This document shows, in pieces, positions 24,901-36,600 of a DNA stretch of 64,000 nucleotides (position 1 is its first letter; each line of letters opens with the position of its first letter). The stretch lies in contig NC_079509.1 of assembly GCF_030052815.1 (NCBI RefSeq), positions 40,728,750 to 40,792,749 on the forward strand. The letters are read 5' to 3'. A model generated the notes under the pieces. That model did no database searches and had not been told where the DNA came from. It saw nothing but the letters and a program-made list of their open reading frames with translations. The DNA comes from Hevea brasiliensis (taxonomy: Eukaryota; Streptophyta; Magnoliopsida; Malpighiales; Euphorbiaceae). Position numbers and translations under genes: made by a program.

Positions 24901-25880
24901 AATTACTCAAATTGATTAAAATATAGGAACACATTTCATTTTTTTTTTTTTAAATGTGTTGCATGGTGCAATCCCTTCCCTAACCCCCCCACCCCCTTCC
25001 CTCTCTTAAAGCTCTGTAATGCAATATTACCCAATGGTATAAACTTTGTTATTTTAATGTGTGGGTCCACATTCCAATTTTCATAGTGCACAAATGCATC
25101 ATCAAATTCAAGCCGACAAATGTACCAAAATCCCAAATTACCCAATTGCCAATTCACTAACATAAGCATGCCCTATATTAATTGTTATTATTATTAACCT
25201 ATATTATCTTCCCATAACAACGCATCCTCCACTTGCTTATCTTCTTCTTACTCAAAGCCAAACACAACAAGATCAATATAGGCCAAAAAGTTGTAACTTG
25301 TTAGGCCTAGTGCTGACATGTACACCACAATTGCTACACGGTTCCTGTAACCATGCTTACGTGTCATCTCATAATTCGACACATGTTCACTGTCCATTGG
25401 CAACTATGTTCACTGTCAAACATCACCGGTGCCAAACGTACGTTTCACTTCCTCAACGGCAGTTAGGCACAAGTACTTGAAAATTTTGTTTATTTTTAGC
25501 CATGTAAAATGTTTACGCTTGAAAAAGCTTTAATAGCACTAAGATAAAAAGTAAACTATAATTTAATTAAGCTATATCAAGAAATTATTAAATACATTCA
25601 AAGTTATTTTTTCGCACTCGTATAAATGCGAGTCGTTTTATAAATCATTAAAAGTGGATTGTACATTTATATGTGAGTCAAATATATTATAAAATTTTTC
25701 GACCCTATATAATTTTATATAACATGACATTTATAAATTGATTGAGTATTTACATTTGATTGTATGTAAATCTTTTCTTTGTATATTATTTTTTCATTGG
25801 TTAGGCTAACACTTGAAATTTTACAATGTTTGACAGACTCTAGTATTATGTAACCCAAAACGTCATTGTTTACTCTTCTT

Positions 25881-25889
25881 TATTTATTA
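25881..25889. repeat. 9-bp target site duplication of the MITE, left copy
   Basis: TATTTATTA, identical to 26409-26417 on the other side of the inverted repeats. Confidence 0.85.
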
Positions 25890-26408
25890 GAGAAAAATAC
25901 ACTTTAGTACCAGGTAGTTTACACGTTTTATTGATAAGGGCCTGAGATTTTTTTTTTTTTACTTAAGGACCTGTATTATTGCACTGTTAGCATTTAAGGA
26001 CAAAATTGCTAAATGGTGTCAATGTATGCGAAGGTAACAAGTCTAGGGGTACTCTTAAGCTAGCATTGTAAGTGAGTTTTACATATTTAGCTGTATATAA
26101 TTATGTCATCCATCCAATGCCAAGTCAAGAAAAATAAGAGAAAACAAAATATGCTGACATTTACATTTCTATAATGAAGAAATTAGCAGACAGACGAGTA
26201 TATACATCTAAATAGGTGGAGCCCACTTTCTATGCCAACTTAAAAGTACAGGAAGACTTGCCACATTAGCATATATTGACATCGTTTAGTAATTTCGTCA
26301 TTAAATATTAACAGCGTAATAACATAGGCCCTTAAATGAAAAAAAAAAAACCTCAAGTCCCTATTAATAAAACACACAAACCATATACCACTAAAATGTA
26401 CTTTCCCC
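25890..26408. mobile_element. Mutator-like MITE, 519 bp, long terminal inverted repeats
   Basis: The outer ends are GAGAAAAATACACTTTAGTA and, as reverse complement, GGGGAAAGTACATTTTAGTG. Complementarity continues inward for about 175 bp on each side (25890-26066 against 26232-26408), including a matched poly-T/poly-A tract and the paired phrase ggtgtcaatgtatg / gatgtcaatatatg. The element is flanked by a perfect 9-bp direct repeat, TATTTATTA (25881-25889 and 26409-26417). A 9-bp duplication with long inverted repeats is characteristic of Mutator-like (MULE) elements. No transposase is present, so it is non-autonomous. It ends 120 bp before the receptor-kinase start codon. Its transcript could fold into a long hairpin. 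Confidence 0.85.
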
Positions 26409-26417
26409 TATTTATTA
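26409..26417. repeat. 9-bp target site duplication of the MITE, right copy
   Basis: TATTTATTA, partner of 25881-25889. It lies about 110 bp before the receptor-kinase start. Confidence 0.85.
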
Positions 26418-26528
26418 ATATTACTTCAAAGCATGCCTTTTAATTATCTTCTTAATTAAGCAGACGGTGATGCATGCATTTCTTTGCTCGGAAATCATTT
26501 TCCTCTATCATTTTCTAGCTCAAAGAGA

Positions 26529-29500
26529 ATGAGAACCATAATGGATTCTTGTAAATTTTCCATGTTTAGTTCTCTTTGTTTGATCATCATCTTGATGGTG
26601 GTTTCTGGAGATGAAAATGCTCAACTACTACTTGTTAAAGAGAAAGTATCTTTGCTTTCTTTCAAGTCGGGCATCGTATTAGACCCTGAAGGAGCTCTTG
26701 CTAGCTGGAACTCCTCTAATATTCATGTGTGCAATTGGACAAGAGTTAAGTGCAACAATTCTAGCAGTCAAATAGTTCAACTTGATCTTAGTGGCCTTTC
26801 ACTTAGAGGCAGGATTTCTCCAGCTCTAGCTAATCTTTCTTCTTTGGTGATTCTTGATTTGTCAAGAAACTTCTTTGCAGGCCATATTCCAGCAGAGTTG
26901 GGATATCTTTCGCAACTGAGACAACTCAGTTTGTCATGGAATCTTCTTGAAGGAAAGATTCCTTTTGAGTTGGGTTTCCTTCACCAACTAGTATATCTTG
27001 ATTTAGCAAGCAACAGGCTTGCTAGTGATATTCCTGCGCCATTTTTTTGCAATGGGTCCTCCTCTTTAGAGTATATAGACCTTTCCAACAATTCTTTAAG
27101 TGGTGAAATCCCTTTAAAGATTGATTGTGCACTTACAGATTTGAGATTTCTTTTGCTTTGGTCAAATAAACTAGTGGGTCACGTCCCTCAAGCTCTTTCC
27201 AACTCCTCAAAACTTCAATGGCTAGATTTGGAATCAAATATGTTATGTGGGGAATTGCCATCAGAGATTGTTCGTAAAATGCCACAGTTACAGTTCCTCT
27301 ATTTGTCTTATAATGACTTTGTTAGCCATGATGGTAACACCAATCTTGAACCTTTTTTGGCTTCTTTAGTTAATTCCTCTAACTTTCAAGAACTTGAATT
27401 AGCAGGAAATAACCTTGGTGGACAGATACCTCCTATTATTGGTGATCTTTCCACCAATCTTGTACAGATTCATCTAGATGAGAATCTTCTCTATGGCTCT
27501 ATAGTTCCTCACATTTCCAACCTAGTTAACCTCACCCTCTTGAACTTGTCTAGTAACCTTTTGAATGGAACCATCCCTCCTGAACTGTGCCGCATGGAAA
27601 AATTAGAGAGAGTTTATTTGTCAAATAATTCATTCTATGGTGAAATTCCTGCTGCTCTTGGTGGCATTCCCCATCTGGGTCTTCTTGATTTATCCAAAAA
27701 CAAGCTTTCAGGTTCTATTCCTGACAGTTTTGCTAATCTTTCCCAGTTAAGAAGACTCTTGCTTTACGAAAATCAGCTCTCAGGAACCATACCACCAAGC
27801 CTTGGAAAATGCATCAATTTAGAGATCCTAGACCTTTCTCACAATGAAATTTCTGGGACAATTCCAAGTGCAGTTGCAGCACTGAGAAGCTTGAAATTGT
27901 ACTTGAATTTGTCTAGCAATCACTTACAGGGTCCTTTACCACTAGAGCTGAGTAAAATGGATATGGTGCTAGCAATTGATCTATCTTCGAACAATCTCTC
28001 AGGAAGCATTCCAACGCAGCTTGGAAGTTGCATTGCACTGGAGCACCTCAACCTTTCAGGCAATATGTTAGAAGGTCCTCTTCCTGCTTCAATAGGGCAG
28101 TTGCCTTATCTTAAGCAGCTGGATGTTTCTTCAAACCAATTGAGTGGTGAAATACCACAGTCTCTGGAGGAATCACCAACTCTCAAGCAACTCAACTTCT
28201 CTTTCAACAGGTTCTCTGGGAATGTTTCCGACAAGGGCGCATTTTTGTCGCTGACAATAGACTCCTTCTTGGGCAATAAAGGCCTTTGTGGCACAATAAA
28301 AGGCATGCCAAAATGTCGAATAAAACATGCCTATCATTCTCTTATCTTGCCTATACTCCTATCACTGTTTGCCACTCCCTTCTTGTGTGTGTTCCTGGTA
28401 CTCAGGTCAAGATTCAGAAGGCAGCTGGCTATATTCAATCAAGGGGACTTGGAAGATGAGGAGAAAGAAACAAAAGAGCTCAAGTATCCAAGAATCTCAT
28501 ATCAGCAACTCATCGAAGCTACTGGTGGATTTAGTGCTTCAAGCCTGATTGGTTCAGGCCGATTTGGTCATGTCTACAAGGGAGTTCTCCAAGATAATAC
28601 AAGAATAGCTGTAAAGGTATTGGATTCAAAGACAGCCAGGGAACTTTCAGGGAGCTTCAAAAGAGAATGCCAAGTGCTAAAGAGGGCAAGGCATAGAAAT
28701 TTGATAAGAATCATCACAATATGCAGCAAGCCAGACTTCAAAGCTCTCGTCCTTCCTCTAATGTCAAATGGAAGCCTGGAGATGTATCTATACCCAAGCC
28801 ATGGACTCAACACTGGCTTGGATTTGGTTCAGTTGGTAAGCATCTGTAGCGATGTGGCAGAAGGTGTGGCCTATTTGCACCATTATTCCCCTGTTAGAGT
28901 TGTGCACTGTGACCTCAAACCATGCAATATTCTCCTAGACGACGACATGACTGCTCTGGTAACCGATTTTGGGATCGCAAGATTGGTCAAAGGAGTTGAT
29001 GAGAGTAGTACTTCAAAAAATGATTCAGTGTCCTTTAGCTCAGCAGATGGCTGCTTGTGCGGATCAGTTGGCTATATAGCTCCAGGTAATAATTAACAAG
29101 ACCATTGATGTGATTTTTATGAATATTAATTTCCTAATTCTTATATGTTAGTTCCTTGTCAATGCAGAATATGGAATGGGCAAACAAGCTTCAACACAAG
29201 GAGATGTTTACAGTTTTGGGGTCCTACTGCTAGAAATTATAGCAGGAAAACGTCCCACTGATGTTCTTTTCCACGCAGGTTCAAGCTTGCATGAGTGGGT
29301 GAAGAGTCACTACCCACATAAGCTCGACTTGATTATTGAAGAAGCAATGCTTAGGATTGCTCCATCTGCCATGCCAGCTTACTGCAACAAAATATGGAGT
29401 GTTGTTATTGTCGAATTGATTGAACTTGGTCTTATGTGCACACAATACAATCCTTCAACTAGACCAATCATGTTAGATGTTGCCCATGAAATGGCTAGAC

Positions 29501-29577
29501 TAAAGCAATTTCTTTCTAACCCACCATCTCTGCTTATTGAAGAAGAAGAAGCATCTTCTAAGGTTGGTGCTTCATGA
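26529..29577 (+). CDS. Leucine-rich repeat receptor-like serine/threonine kinase (At2g24130-like), two exons
   Basis: Exons 26529-29085 and 29168-29577 join in frame to 988 codons plus stop. The open frame reaches back to 26484 without an ATG; 26529 is the first in-frame ATG (26541 is the alternative). In order: a hydrophobic signal peptide (about residues 1-26), an N-terminal LRR cap with CNWTRVKC, about 20 plant-type LRRs (LxxNxLxGxIP, residues about 78-580), a capping Cys pair (GLCG, MPKC), one membrane span (about 601-625), a short juxtamembrane segment, and a kinase domain: IGSGRFGHVYKG (about 672), AVKVLD lysine, VVHCDLKPCN (about 792), DFG (about 813), APEYG, and GDVYSFGVLLLEI in exon 2. 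HCD instead of HRD makes it a non-RD kinase, a class often linked to innate immunity. The closest family member known to me is Arabidopsis At2g24130, which has similar length. It should act at the plasma membrane; its ligand is unknown. It is the only intact host gene in the window. Confidence 0.93.
29086..29167 (+). other. Intron of the receptor kinase gene (82 bp)
   Basis: GT (gtaataattaac) to AG (ccttgtcaatgcag) with a T-rich stretch before the acceptor. It splits the Glu codon of the APE motif (CCAG|AATATGG gives P-E-Y-G). Reading through without splicing ends in GNN and a stop at 29096, which would remove subdomains IX-XI of the kinase. An intron at or near this point of the kinase domain is common in plant LRR kinases. 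Confidence 0.92.
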
Positions 29578-30006
29578 TTTAATTAAGCCAAGGAGAGATG
29601 GAAATAATTATGTACTTGATCAAATTTCGGAGTTTTTGTAACCATTTAGATCATTATATTCATTTGTTTCATTGATATACTTATGTTAGAGCTTTTCAGA
29701 ATCCAGTTTTAATGCTGCAATAGAACAATCGTTTAGATAATTTCCTGTTTAAAAAAGTTTCTCATATTTTTTTTATTTGACTTTTTTTTCTTTTTTCTGA
29801 TAAACAAGATATTATATTAATAAAATTTCTATTAGAATTTAAATTTGAAATTTATAGTTTTTGAAATAATTTAATATTATTAATTAAAGCGATTTTTGGA
29901 CTAATAAGATTTAACTAAGTAATACTATAATTATATTAAAGACTCTGAAATTTTGAATTTGAGTGTACATAGGAGCTAATTATGCTAAAAAAAGAAATCT
30001 TTTGTG

Positions 30007-30011
<5 letters not shown>

Positions 30012-30048
<37 letters not shown>
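30012..30048. repeat. (TA)n microsatellite
   Basis: Perfect AT dinucleotide run of about 37 bp. Confidence 0.95.
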
Positions 30049-30050
<2 letters not shown>

Positions 30051-32149
30051 CTACATTGTAAATTTCAGCCTACCAAACCTGTACTTCAATATTGGCTAAT
30101 ATAATAATAGATATAACAAGGTTTGTGAACTCCGAATCATAATTCAACTAAGAACAATACATTCATCCTTCAGCCTATGTCTGTGTTGTATCAGCCCATT
30201 TTCTGACTTAAAAATATCGGCAATTTGCTCGTGGTGAGCAGCACAGTGATTTCTATAATTATAAAAAGTCGCCTTTAGCCTACTTCTGACAGTGAATTTG
30301 CTTTAAAATAATGCAGTAAGTGGTAGGTAATAATCATTCTATTTTCGCTTCATTTTGAAGATATAAAGCACTTGAATAAATATCTTTTTGTCACTTGCAT
30401 TATAATATGAGAAGAAAGTCCCTAGACCACCACAATGTTTGCTGCAGTAGCTCAAATTGTCAATACAAAAGAAAAAAAAAAATTATATTCAGAATTTGAG
30501 ATTGAAGTCAACTAATGAGGAAGCCACTACTGGCTGCACACCTGAGACTATATCTTGGAAAAATCTGTTTGCCATTACTATTTGAAGGATGGGTTTAGTA
30601 ATTAAAGATTCAGCTATTGATGCACTCCATTCATCTCGAGTTAGAATTTCAGTAATTTTTATTGGAATTCTTCATGGTGGATGATACATAAATACTATTG
30701 AAAATACCAATTATCTATAGGCTCTCTTTAACCATCTAAACTTTTTACTAAAAGAAGAATATTGTTAAAAAAATGTTATTTTAAATATATTAATTAAAGA
30801 TCATTAAAAATTATTTTAATTTAAATTTAATATATTTAAAATTAAAAATTTCAATACAGTCAATTAATAACTTCTTCAAAATGCTTCTTTCAACAATATT
30901 ATGAGGTTGTCTTTTTAAAAATAGGTTATAATCTCAATTCCCAACAAACTCTAGTAATCAAGTGCTTGCTTGCCTGGAAAATCACATGCCACCAATTAAC
31001 TAAATCTTCTGCTATATCCATAGTAAACCTAACATCACCTTCTTTTTCTATATATCCATTCTTCCTCTCCTTTGTTCCATTCATTATTATTATTGATAAT
31101 TATTGTTTTTATATAATGAAATTAATTTGAAGAAAACTAAATCCTTTCGAGGCATAGAAAATTGTTTCTTTAGCACGAGCAATTCAAGCAATGATTATTA
31201 GGCTACTCACTTGTTATTTGCAATAAAAAAAAATAAAAAATAATGAGTATTTGATATAAGTGGTTCAATATTCTTTATCCCTTAAATGAGACTAAATATT
31301 TGATTCTCATAAACGAAGACGATACTCGTTGAGAGAGTTTCACCTCTTAATGATAGACCTAACGCGAGTAGAATTAGTTCAAAATATTACACCTGTGCTA
31401 TATAAAAATAAAATATATTTTTTTAAAGCTCCACAGGTATTTTAGAGTGAAATATCTCAAAACAGGAGAGTATGAATCTTATTTAACAATTACCATATCC
31501 TGAAATTGACAGCATATTTTCCTTTAATAAAAAAAATTGTCAATTTATTAGTAAGAATCATAAAATAAATACACCACAATCTTTTTTTAAAAGAAAAAAA
31601 ATATAAAAATAAATAATTAAAATCTTAAGTTTAGAGACTATTTGAGCAGATAATCCTCTGAGTGGTAATGGGTACTTTTTCACTTTGAACAACCAAACAA
31701 ACCTTTTATTGCCTTTTGATTTGTTATTTTTATAATTTATAGAAGAGATTAAACTATTAAATATTAATAAAAATAAATCACATTATCAGATTCTATTAAT
31801 AAAATATCATAATCTACACCTAAGGATTAAAAATTTCCAAAAAAAAAATCAATTATTTATGTTGTATTTGAAATTGCTAAAGAGCCCATTATATTTCATA
31901 AATGTGAAATATTTCGTACATGCACAGAATCACATTTTTAGTCAGAAACTGGTCGCATGTTATTACATATTGACATATAAAATAACTTGCACGCCTCGCT
32001 TTTTTAATATATTAAAAAGCTAATTAAATCATCATTTGAAGAAAAAAGCTAAAGGAAAAAACATGATTATCCAAGAACCTAATTGATGAAAGTATATTAA
32101 TTAGGCATGCAAAATCATTTATCAACCTACTCGGCACTTTTGTTATGGG

Positions 32150-33452
32150 CCGATGGATGATTTGCATCACGCACGAAACTTAATAATTAGGATTATCGAA
32201 TTTTTTTCATCAATAAATTTTAGCATAGGTAATTTTTATAGATAAAAAAATATTGTTGTTAAACTTATCGACGGATGATGTCATAAGTAAATTATAAATT
32301 TTTTTATAGGTAATTTTGTGAAGGATCGTAGATTTTATAAATTAGAAATTATTTATCGATAATAACTTTTGTCTGACGATAATAAACTGTTATAGGTAGT
32401 TACTAACAATAACTTTTTGTAGATAATTTCTTTTCATATTTTTAATTTAATTTTTTATTTTTAATCTAATTTGTTTAATTTAATTTAATTTTTAAATTTA
32501 ATTAAATTTTAAATTTTAAATTTAATTTAACTTAAATTTTAATTTTATTTATTTTTATTTAATTTTTACTTTTTAAAATTGTTCATTTTTTTAAATTAAT
32601 TATTAATCATTAATTATTTTAATTTAATTAAAAATTAATTTTTAATTTTCAAGATTTAAATAAATTAAAAAAAACTAATGAAGTCTAAATTAGTCCGCAC
32701 ATAGTGATTATGCCAATATTGCCATACGTTTAGGGAGTACCCTCTTCAATTTATTCAAAAAATTTATATGAATTTCACATTTTTTGTGATTTAACAGATT
32801 ATCTATGAAACGAGTTCATTGGGAATTATCAGCGAAATATTTTCGTATATAATTTATTTTAAAATTCTAATTTTTATTTTTTCTTAATATTAATAAAAAA
32901 ATACGAGTTTATTGATAATTACCAATAAAAAATTTTTATATGTAAAATTTTTTATTTTTTTTATTTTTTTCTTAATATTACCGATAAAATAAGAGTTCGT
33001 TGGTAATAACTTACTAATCATTTTTGTAGGTAAGCTATTTTAAATTTTTATTTATTTTTTTAATATTACCAATCAAATACAATTTCGTTGTTAATTACCG
33101 ACAAATATTTTTTATAGGTAAAATTTTTAAAGTCTTAAATTTTTATATTTTAATATTACTGGTCAAATATGAGTTAGTTGGTAATTACCAACGACTTTTT
33201 TCGTCAATATGTTTTTAATTCAGTCGCTAACTTTGCCATCAGTATTTAGTGCTAGTTTTATTTGCGAAATTGTATTATTGATGAAAATTTTGTCGATAAT
33301 TGATCAATAATTTTGTCCATATAAATTGATTTAAATTTAAATTCTCTTGACTTTCCTATTTTGTTGATAAAACATCGCTAAATTATCGATAATTACCAAT
33401 TAAATTTTATGATGGATAATTTTTATAGCTATTTTTTAAATTTATTGTAGTG
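32150..33452. mobile_element. Decayed CACTA-like transposon remnant (right terminus visible)
   Basis: The stretch ends ATTGTAGTG at 33444-33452, the reverse complement of the CACTACAAT-type terminus of plant CACTA (En/Spm) transposons. It carries many copies of a subterminal motif of the kind ggtaattaccaacga / ataattaccgaca, which is also usual in CACTA ends. About five tandem units of 90 bp lie inside it. No matching CACTA start or 3-bp duplication was found on the left, and no transposase frame exists, so the left boundary is a guess. Confidence 0.4.
32790..33240. repeat. Degenerate tandem repeat, period about 90 bp
   Basis: Units begin near 32884, 32974, 33061 and 33151 with taatatta, followed by aaatacgag or aaatatgag, gtt(c/a)(g/t)ttg, a ggtaattacc-type core and a T-rich tail. 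A weaker copy precedes them near 32791. The 87-90-bp spacing is regular. They are probably subterminal repeats of the CACTA-like remnant. Confidence 0.6.
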
Positions 33453-33506
33453 TAAAGGTTGGTATATCATGCGCGGCAAAAATTTTGTTTTATAATTAAA
33501 TGTAGA

Positions 33507-33507
33507 C

Positions 33508-33569
<62 letters not shown>
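33507..33569. repeat. (TTA)n microsatellite
   Basis: About 20 uninterrupted TTA trinucleotides. Confidence 0.95.
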
Positions 33570-33843
33570 TACTTAAAAAAATGCTCTCTTTAAAATTTTA
33601 TACTCATAAATTAAAGAAAAATTAATTGAAAAAAATTTTAAAAAAATATAGACACTTTTTTTTTTCTTGTTTTTCCTATGTTTTCTTTGTCGTTGAAACT
33701 TAATAATTAAAAAAAAAAATCCAAATCCTTGCATATATTTTAATTTTAATTAAAATTTTTTTATTTTATCCAATATAGCATGCCCTAAAATCCGATTCTT
33801 AAAGGGCTCAGATCCTTCATATCCAAGTTGAATCCTGATTCAT

Positions 33844-34269
33844 TATTCAAGACAACCAAACACAAGGTGTTCGGACAAGACATGAGGTGTTCCAACAAAT
33901 CTTAAGGAGTTCAAATAAAAAGAGTTACCTTAGAAATCGGATACAGGCTATTGGGATGCGTTATATTTCCTTCGAAAATGTCACTAGATAATATGTGGTG
34001 TTTCTATAACATACAGAAGGAAATAGCTGGATGTGAACTGGCAAGATCCCGATTGTGGCAGATGGCATCATCCTTTACCTTATAAATAAGACCCATGACA
34101 CCATCCAAGGTACGCAATTCAATCAATTCTTTTTCAGTATTTGCTTTCCTTTACTTAAGCATTTACTGACTTGAGCATCGGAGTGGCCTTACTCAAGCCA
34201 CCGACCTCACATCTCTTTTGCAAGCTATAAAGAAGTCAATCACTAACCCGAGAATTATAAACAACATCA
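33844..34269 (+). repeat. Element E 5' LTR
   Basis: Aligns with 37894-38346 through acacaaggtgt, gagttaccttagaaatc, tatgtggtgtttc, acagaaggaaatagct, catgacacc and ataaagaagtca. It ends AACATCA just before the primer region. It has one fewer copy than the 3' LTR of a short gacacaaggtgttc-type unit. The left end is uncertain by tens of bases. Confidence 0.75.
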
Positions 34270-34270
34270 G

Positions 34271-34288
34271 TTGGCGCCATCTGTAGAG
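34271..34288 (+). other. Element E primer binding region (TGGCGCC type)
   Basis: TTGGCGCCATCTGTAGAG directly follows the 5' LTR. It resembles the TTGGCGCCGTCTGTGGG primer region usual in plant Tat elements, with substitutions. Confidence 0.7.
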
Positions 34289-34403
34289 ACTACCAAGTGT
34301 TTTTTTTTTTTTTTTGCTGATTCCACATTTTCATTTATATTTACACTATTATTTGTTTTCTTAGGTTTCTCATTTTTTCCAACATTTCATTAATTTAGTT
34401 TTT

Positions 34404-35640
34404 ATGGCTGAGACAGGAATACATATCAAAAAGTTAGTTTCTGAAGTTACTGCTGCAAATGCAGGCACCTTAATAAGGGGTGGTGAAGTTCCTGTAATTG
34501 TTCATAACTAGGGAACTCCTTTAGTTGGAGCCACAAATTCATCTCAAGATCTTATGTTCTTGAAGATTAAAGAAATGGAGGCTATGTTGACATTATTAAA
34601 AAGGGAGTGCGAGTAGTCTAACTGAGGTAGTGCTTCAGCAATACCACCTCCTCCTTCAATAGCAGTAGTTCCTATACCCTCTAGAGATAATCCACAAAAA
34701 GCCAAATTCATAAGCAATAGAGGCAAATCAAAGCTAGAGTTCTCTAGGGAGGAGGAGTCTGAAAGTGAAGAAAGTGCATTAAGTCAAAAGATTGCAAAGA
34801 CAATCAAGAAATAACAAAAACACCCTAATGATGATGATTTTAGCATGGGCGATGGTTCTCCTCTCTGTGAGGCAATATTAGCTGAAGTTTCACGCCTAAA
34901 TTTAAATTATCTACTTTGCATAAATATGATGGCACAACTAATTCCAGGAGTCATCTTGCTAACTTTCGACTACCATGCTATTGCAAAATGTTAATAATTA
35001 TATTTTGTGTAGGGTTTTGCAAACCAGATTGACAGGGATCACCCAAAAGTGGTACCATTGACTTTCGATGGGATCGGTGGAAAGTTTTGACCAGTTGGCT
35101 AGTTCTTTTAAGGAGAAATTTATTAGTTGCATTTTTCTAAGAAAGTTCTCTTAGATGGGTCAGGCAAATGAAAGGGGAGTCCCTCCGAGATTATATTTCA
35201 AGATTTAATGCTAAAGCCCTTCATATCAAAAATATCAACCACGAAACAACATGTGAAGTAATAAAAAAGGGATTTGGAAATGTTAAGTTCATCAATTCTT
35301 TAATAAAAAACCTGCATAACATAAAGCAATGATAGACGTTCAGAGAAAAGAAATTACAGTGGTGATAGACAATCTTACATTCAAGATTGAGATTTGGATT
35401 GTACAAGGGAGCGATACTGAACTTACATGCCTCTCAGCGAGTCAAGAGCAAGAGTACTCATATGGATCTAGAAGACCAGTCAAGATATCAAGTGGTCAAG
35501 GAAGCTCAAGCCAAAGAATGCGGCATACAACCGATGAATGTACACAACTTAAGGATGAGATTGAGTGGTTGATTAAACAAAGAAATTTGAAGAAATTCAC
35601 TATAGATAATCGAGCACATAATAGATGGGAGTAAAGTTCA
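34404..35640 (+). pseudogene. Element E gag remnant
   Basis: A start-like MAETGIHIKKL phrase lies at 34404. Broken frames follow, including PKFKLSTLHKYDGTTNSRSH (near 34890) and SFDQLASSFKEKFIS (near 35075), which are typical of Tat-type Gag (a PKF..YDGT..P block, then an FxxxF helix). Stop codons and frameshifts separate the pieces. The frame 35329-35634 holds a charged tail with no clear zinc knuckle. Non-functional. Confidence 0.65.
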
Positions 35641-35839
35641 GCTAACAAGGAGCAAACTAAACCCCAATGAAGAGGAGCTTATTGGCATCATTAATGTCAT
35701 TACAAGAGGACCATACAACTATAAGACTAGGGGGAAAAGGCCAGCAAAAACCAATGATAGAGGAAAAGTCATGTCTGTGGAAAAGTAGGCTTTATGCTTA
35801 AATCCGAACACTTTCAAGGAGGATGACTATGAGAAGGTA

Positions 35840-36372
35840 AGACGCCCTCATTCTAACACTTTGGTGGTAAATCTTTTATTGAACAGGTACACTATTAGAA
35901 GAACACTGGTCGACACCGATAGTTCAATAAATTTGGTTACCCTTGAAGTATATAAGAAGTCCAGTTTACAAAAGAAGGACCTACCAAGGTGGGATACCCA
36001 TTGTTTGGATTGGGAGATAAAACAATACCACTTATAAAAATAGTTAACCTTACTATTGGTTTAGGAGATGGCACCATTCGAAGGAACATTTATGACAAAT
36101 TTTTAGTGGTTGATATCCATTATCTTATAATGTAATTTTAGGTAGACCTATCTTGAATCTTGATCAACATGAACTATCTCTGCATGAAATTGCTCGCACT
36201 AGAAGGCATTATAGTAGTTCAAGGAGGTCTGAAATCAGCTAAGGAATGTTATAAGCAATATGCTAAAGCAGCCACTAGAACTACATTCCCTATTGATCTT
36301 TTGGAGAAGCCAAAGTCTCATATCTCACTTGAACTGGTAGATAGTGGAGGAAGTACAATTGTCTTCAGGTAG
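35840..36372 (+). pseudogene. Element E protease remnant and spacer
   Basis: The active-site region at about 35900-35940 reads TLVDTDSSINLV where D-T-G-S is expected, so the catalytic Gly is replaced by Asp. YNVILGRPILN at about 36126 is the C-terminal protease motif, in another frame. 36160-36372 encodes the spacer with LKSAKECYKQYAKA, characteristic of Tat elements just upstream of RT. Confidence 0.7.
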
Positions 36373-36600
36373 GAAAATAAAGCTCGACACAGCTCTTTAG
36401 GGACCAGATAGCAAGGCAGTAATTGAGGTTTTGAAAAAATGGGCGAACACTTTTGCTTAGAGTTAGAAGGAGGTCAAAGGTGTTGATCCTTCAGTCATGA
36501 TGCATAGCTTGAACATCGATCCAACCTTTAGGCTGGTTCAACAAAAGAAAAAGTGAATTACACTTGACAGGCAATAGGTAGTGGTCGATGAGGGAAAAAA

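Larger units (their letters stand above)
24105..25889. other. Intergenic DNA upstream of the receptor kinase
   Basis: AT-rich host sequence with no convincing gene. Short frames at 24236-24472, 24936-25169 and 25298-25480 have low complexity or no recognisable domain. It holds a composite microsatellite and a foldback (listed separately). Between 25200 and 25480 the composition is more balanced, but no motif is recognised. Confidence 0.6.
29578..33843. other. AT-rich intergenic DNA downstream of the receptor kinase
   Basis: No open frame longer than about 60 codons and no recognisable gene. The first few hundred bases must include the kinase 3' UTR, but no poly-A signal can be chosen with confidence. 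It contains a (TA)n run, a CACTA-like remnant and a (TTA)n run, each listed separately. 33780-33843 may still belong to element E. Confidence 0.6.

Noticed and set aside
29086..29167. The receptor kinase as a truncated pseudogene ending at 29096
   Set aside because: A standard GT-AG intron restores the APEYG motif in frame with the second exon, so the short frame is only the unspliced reading.
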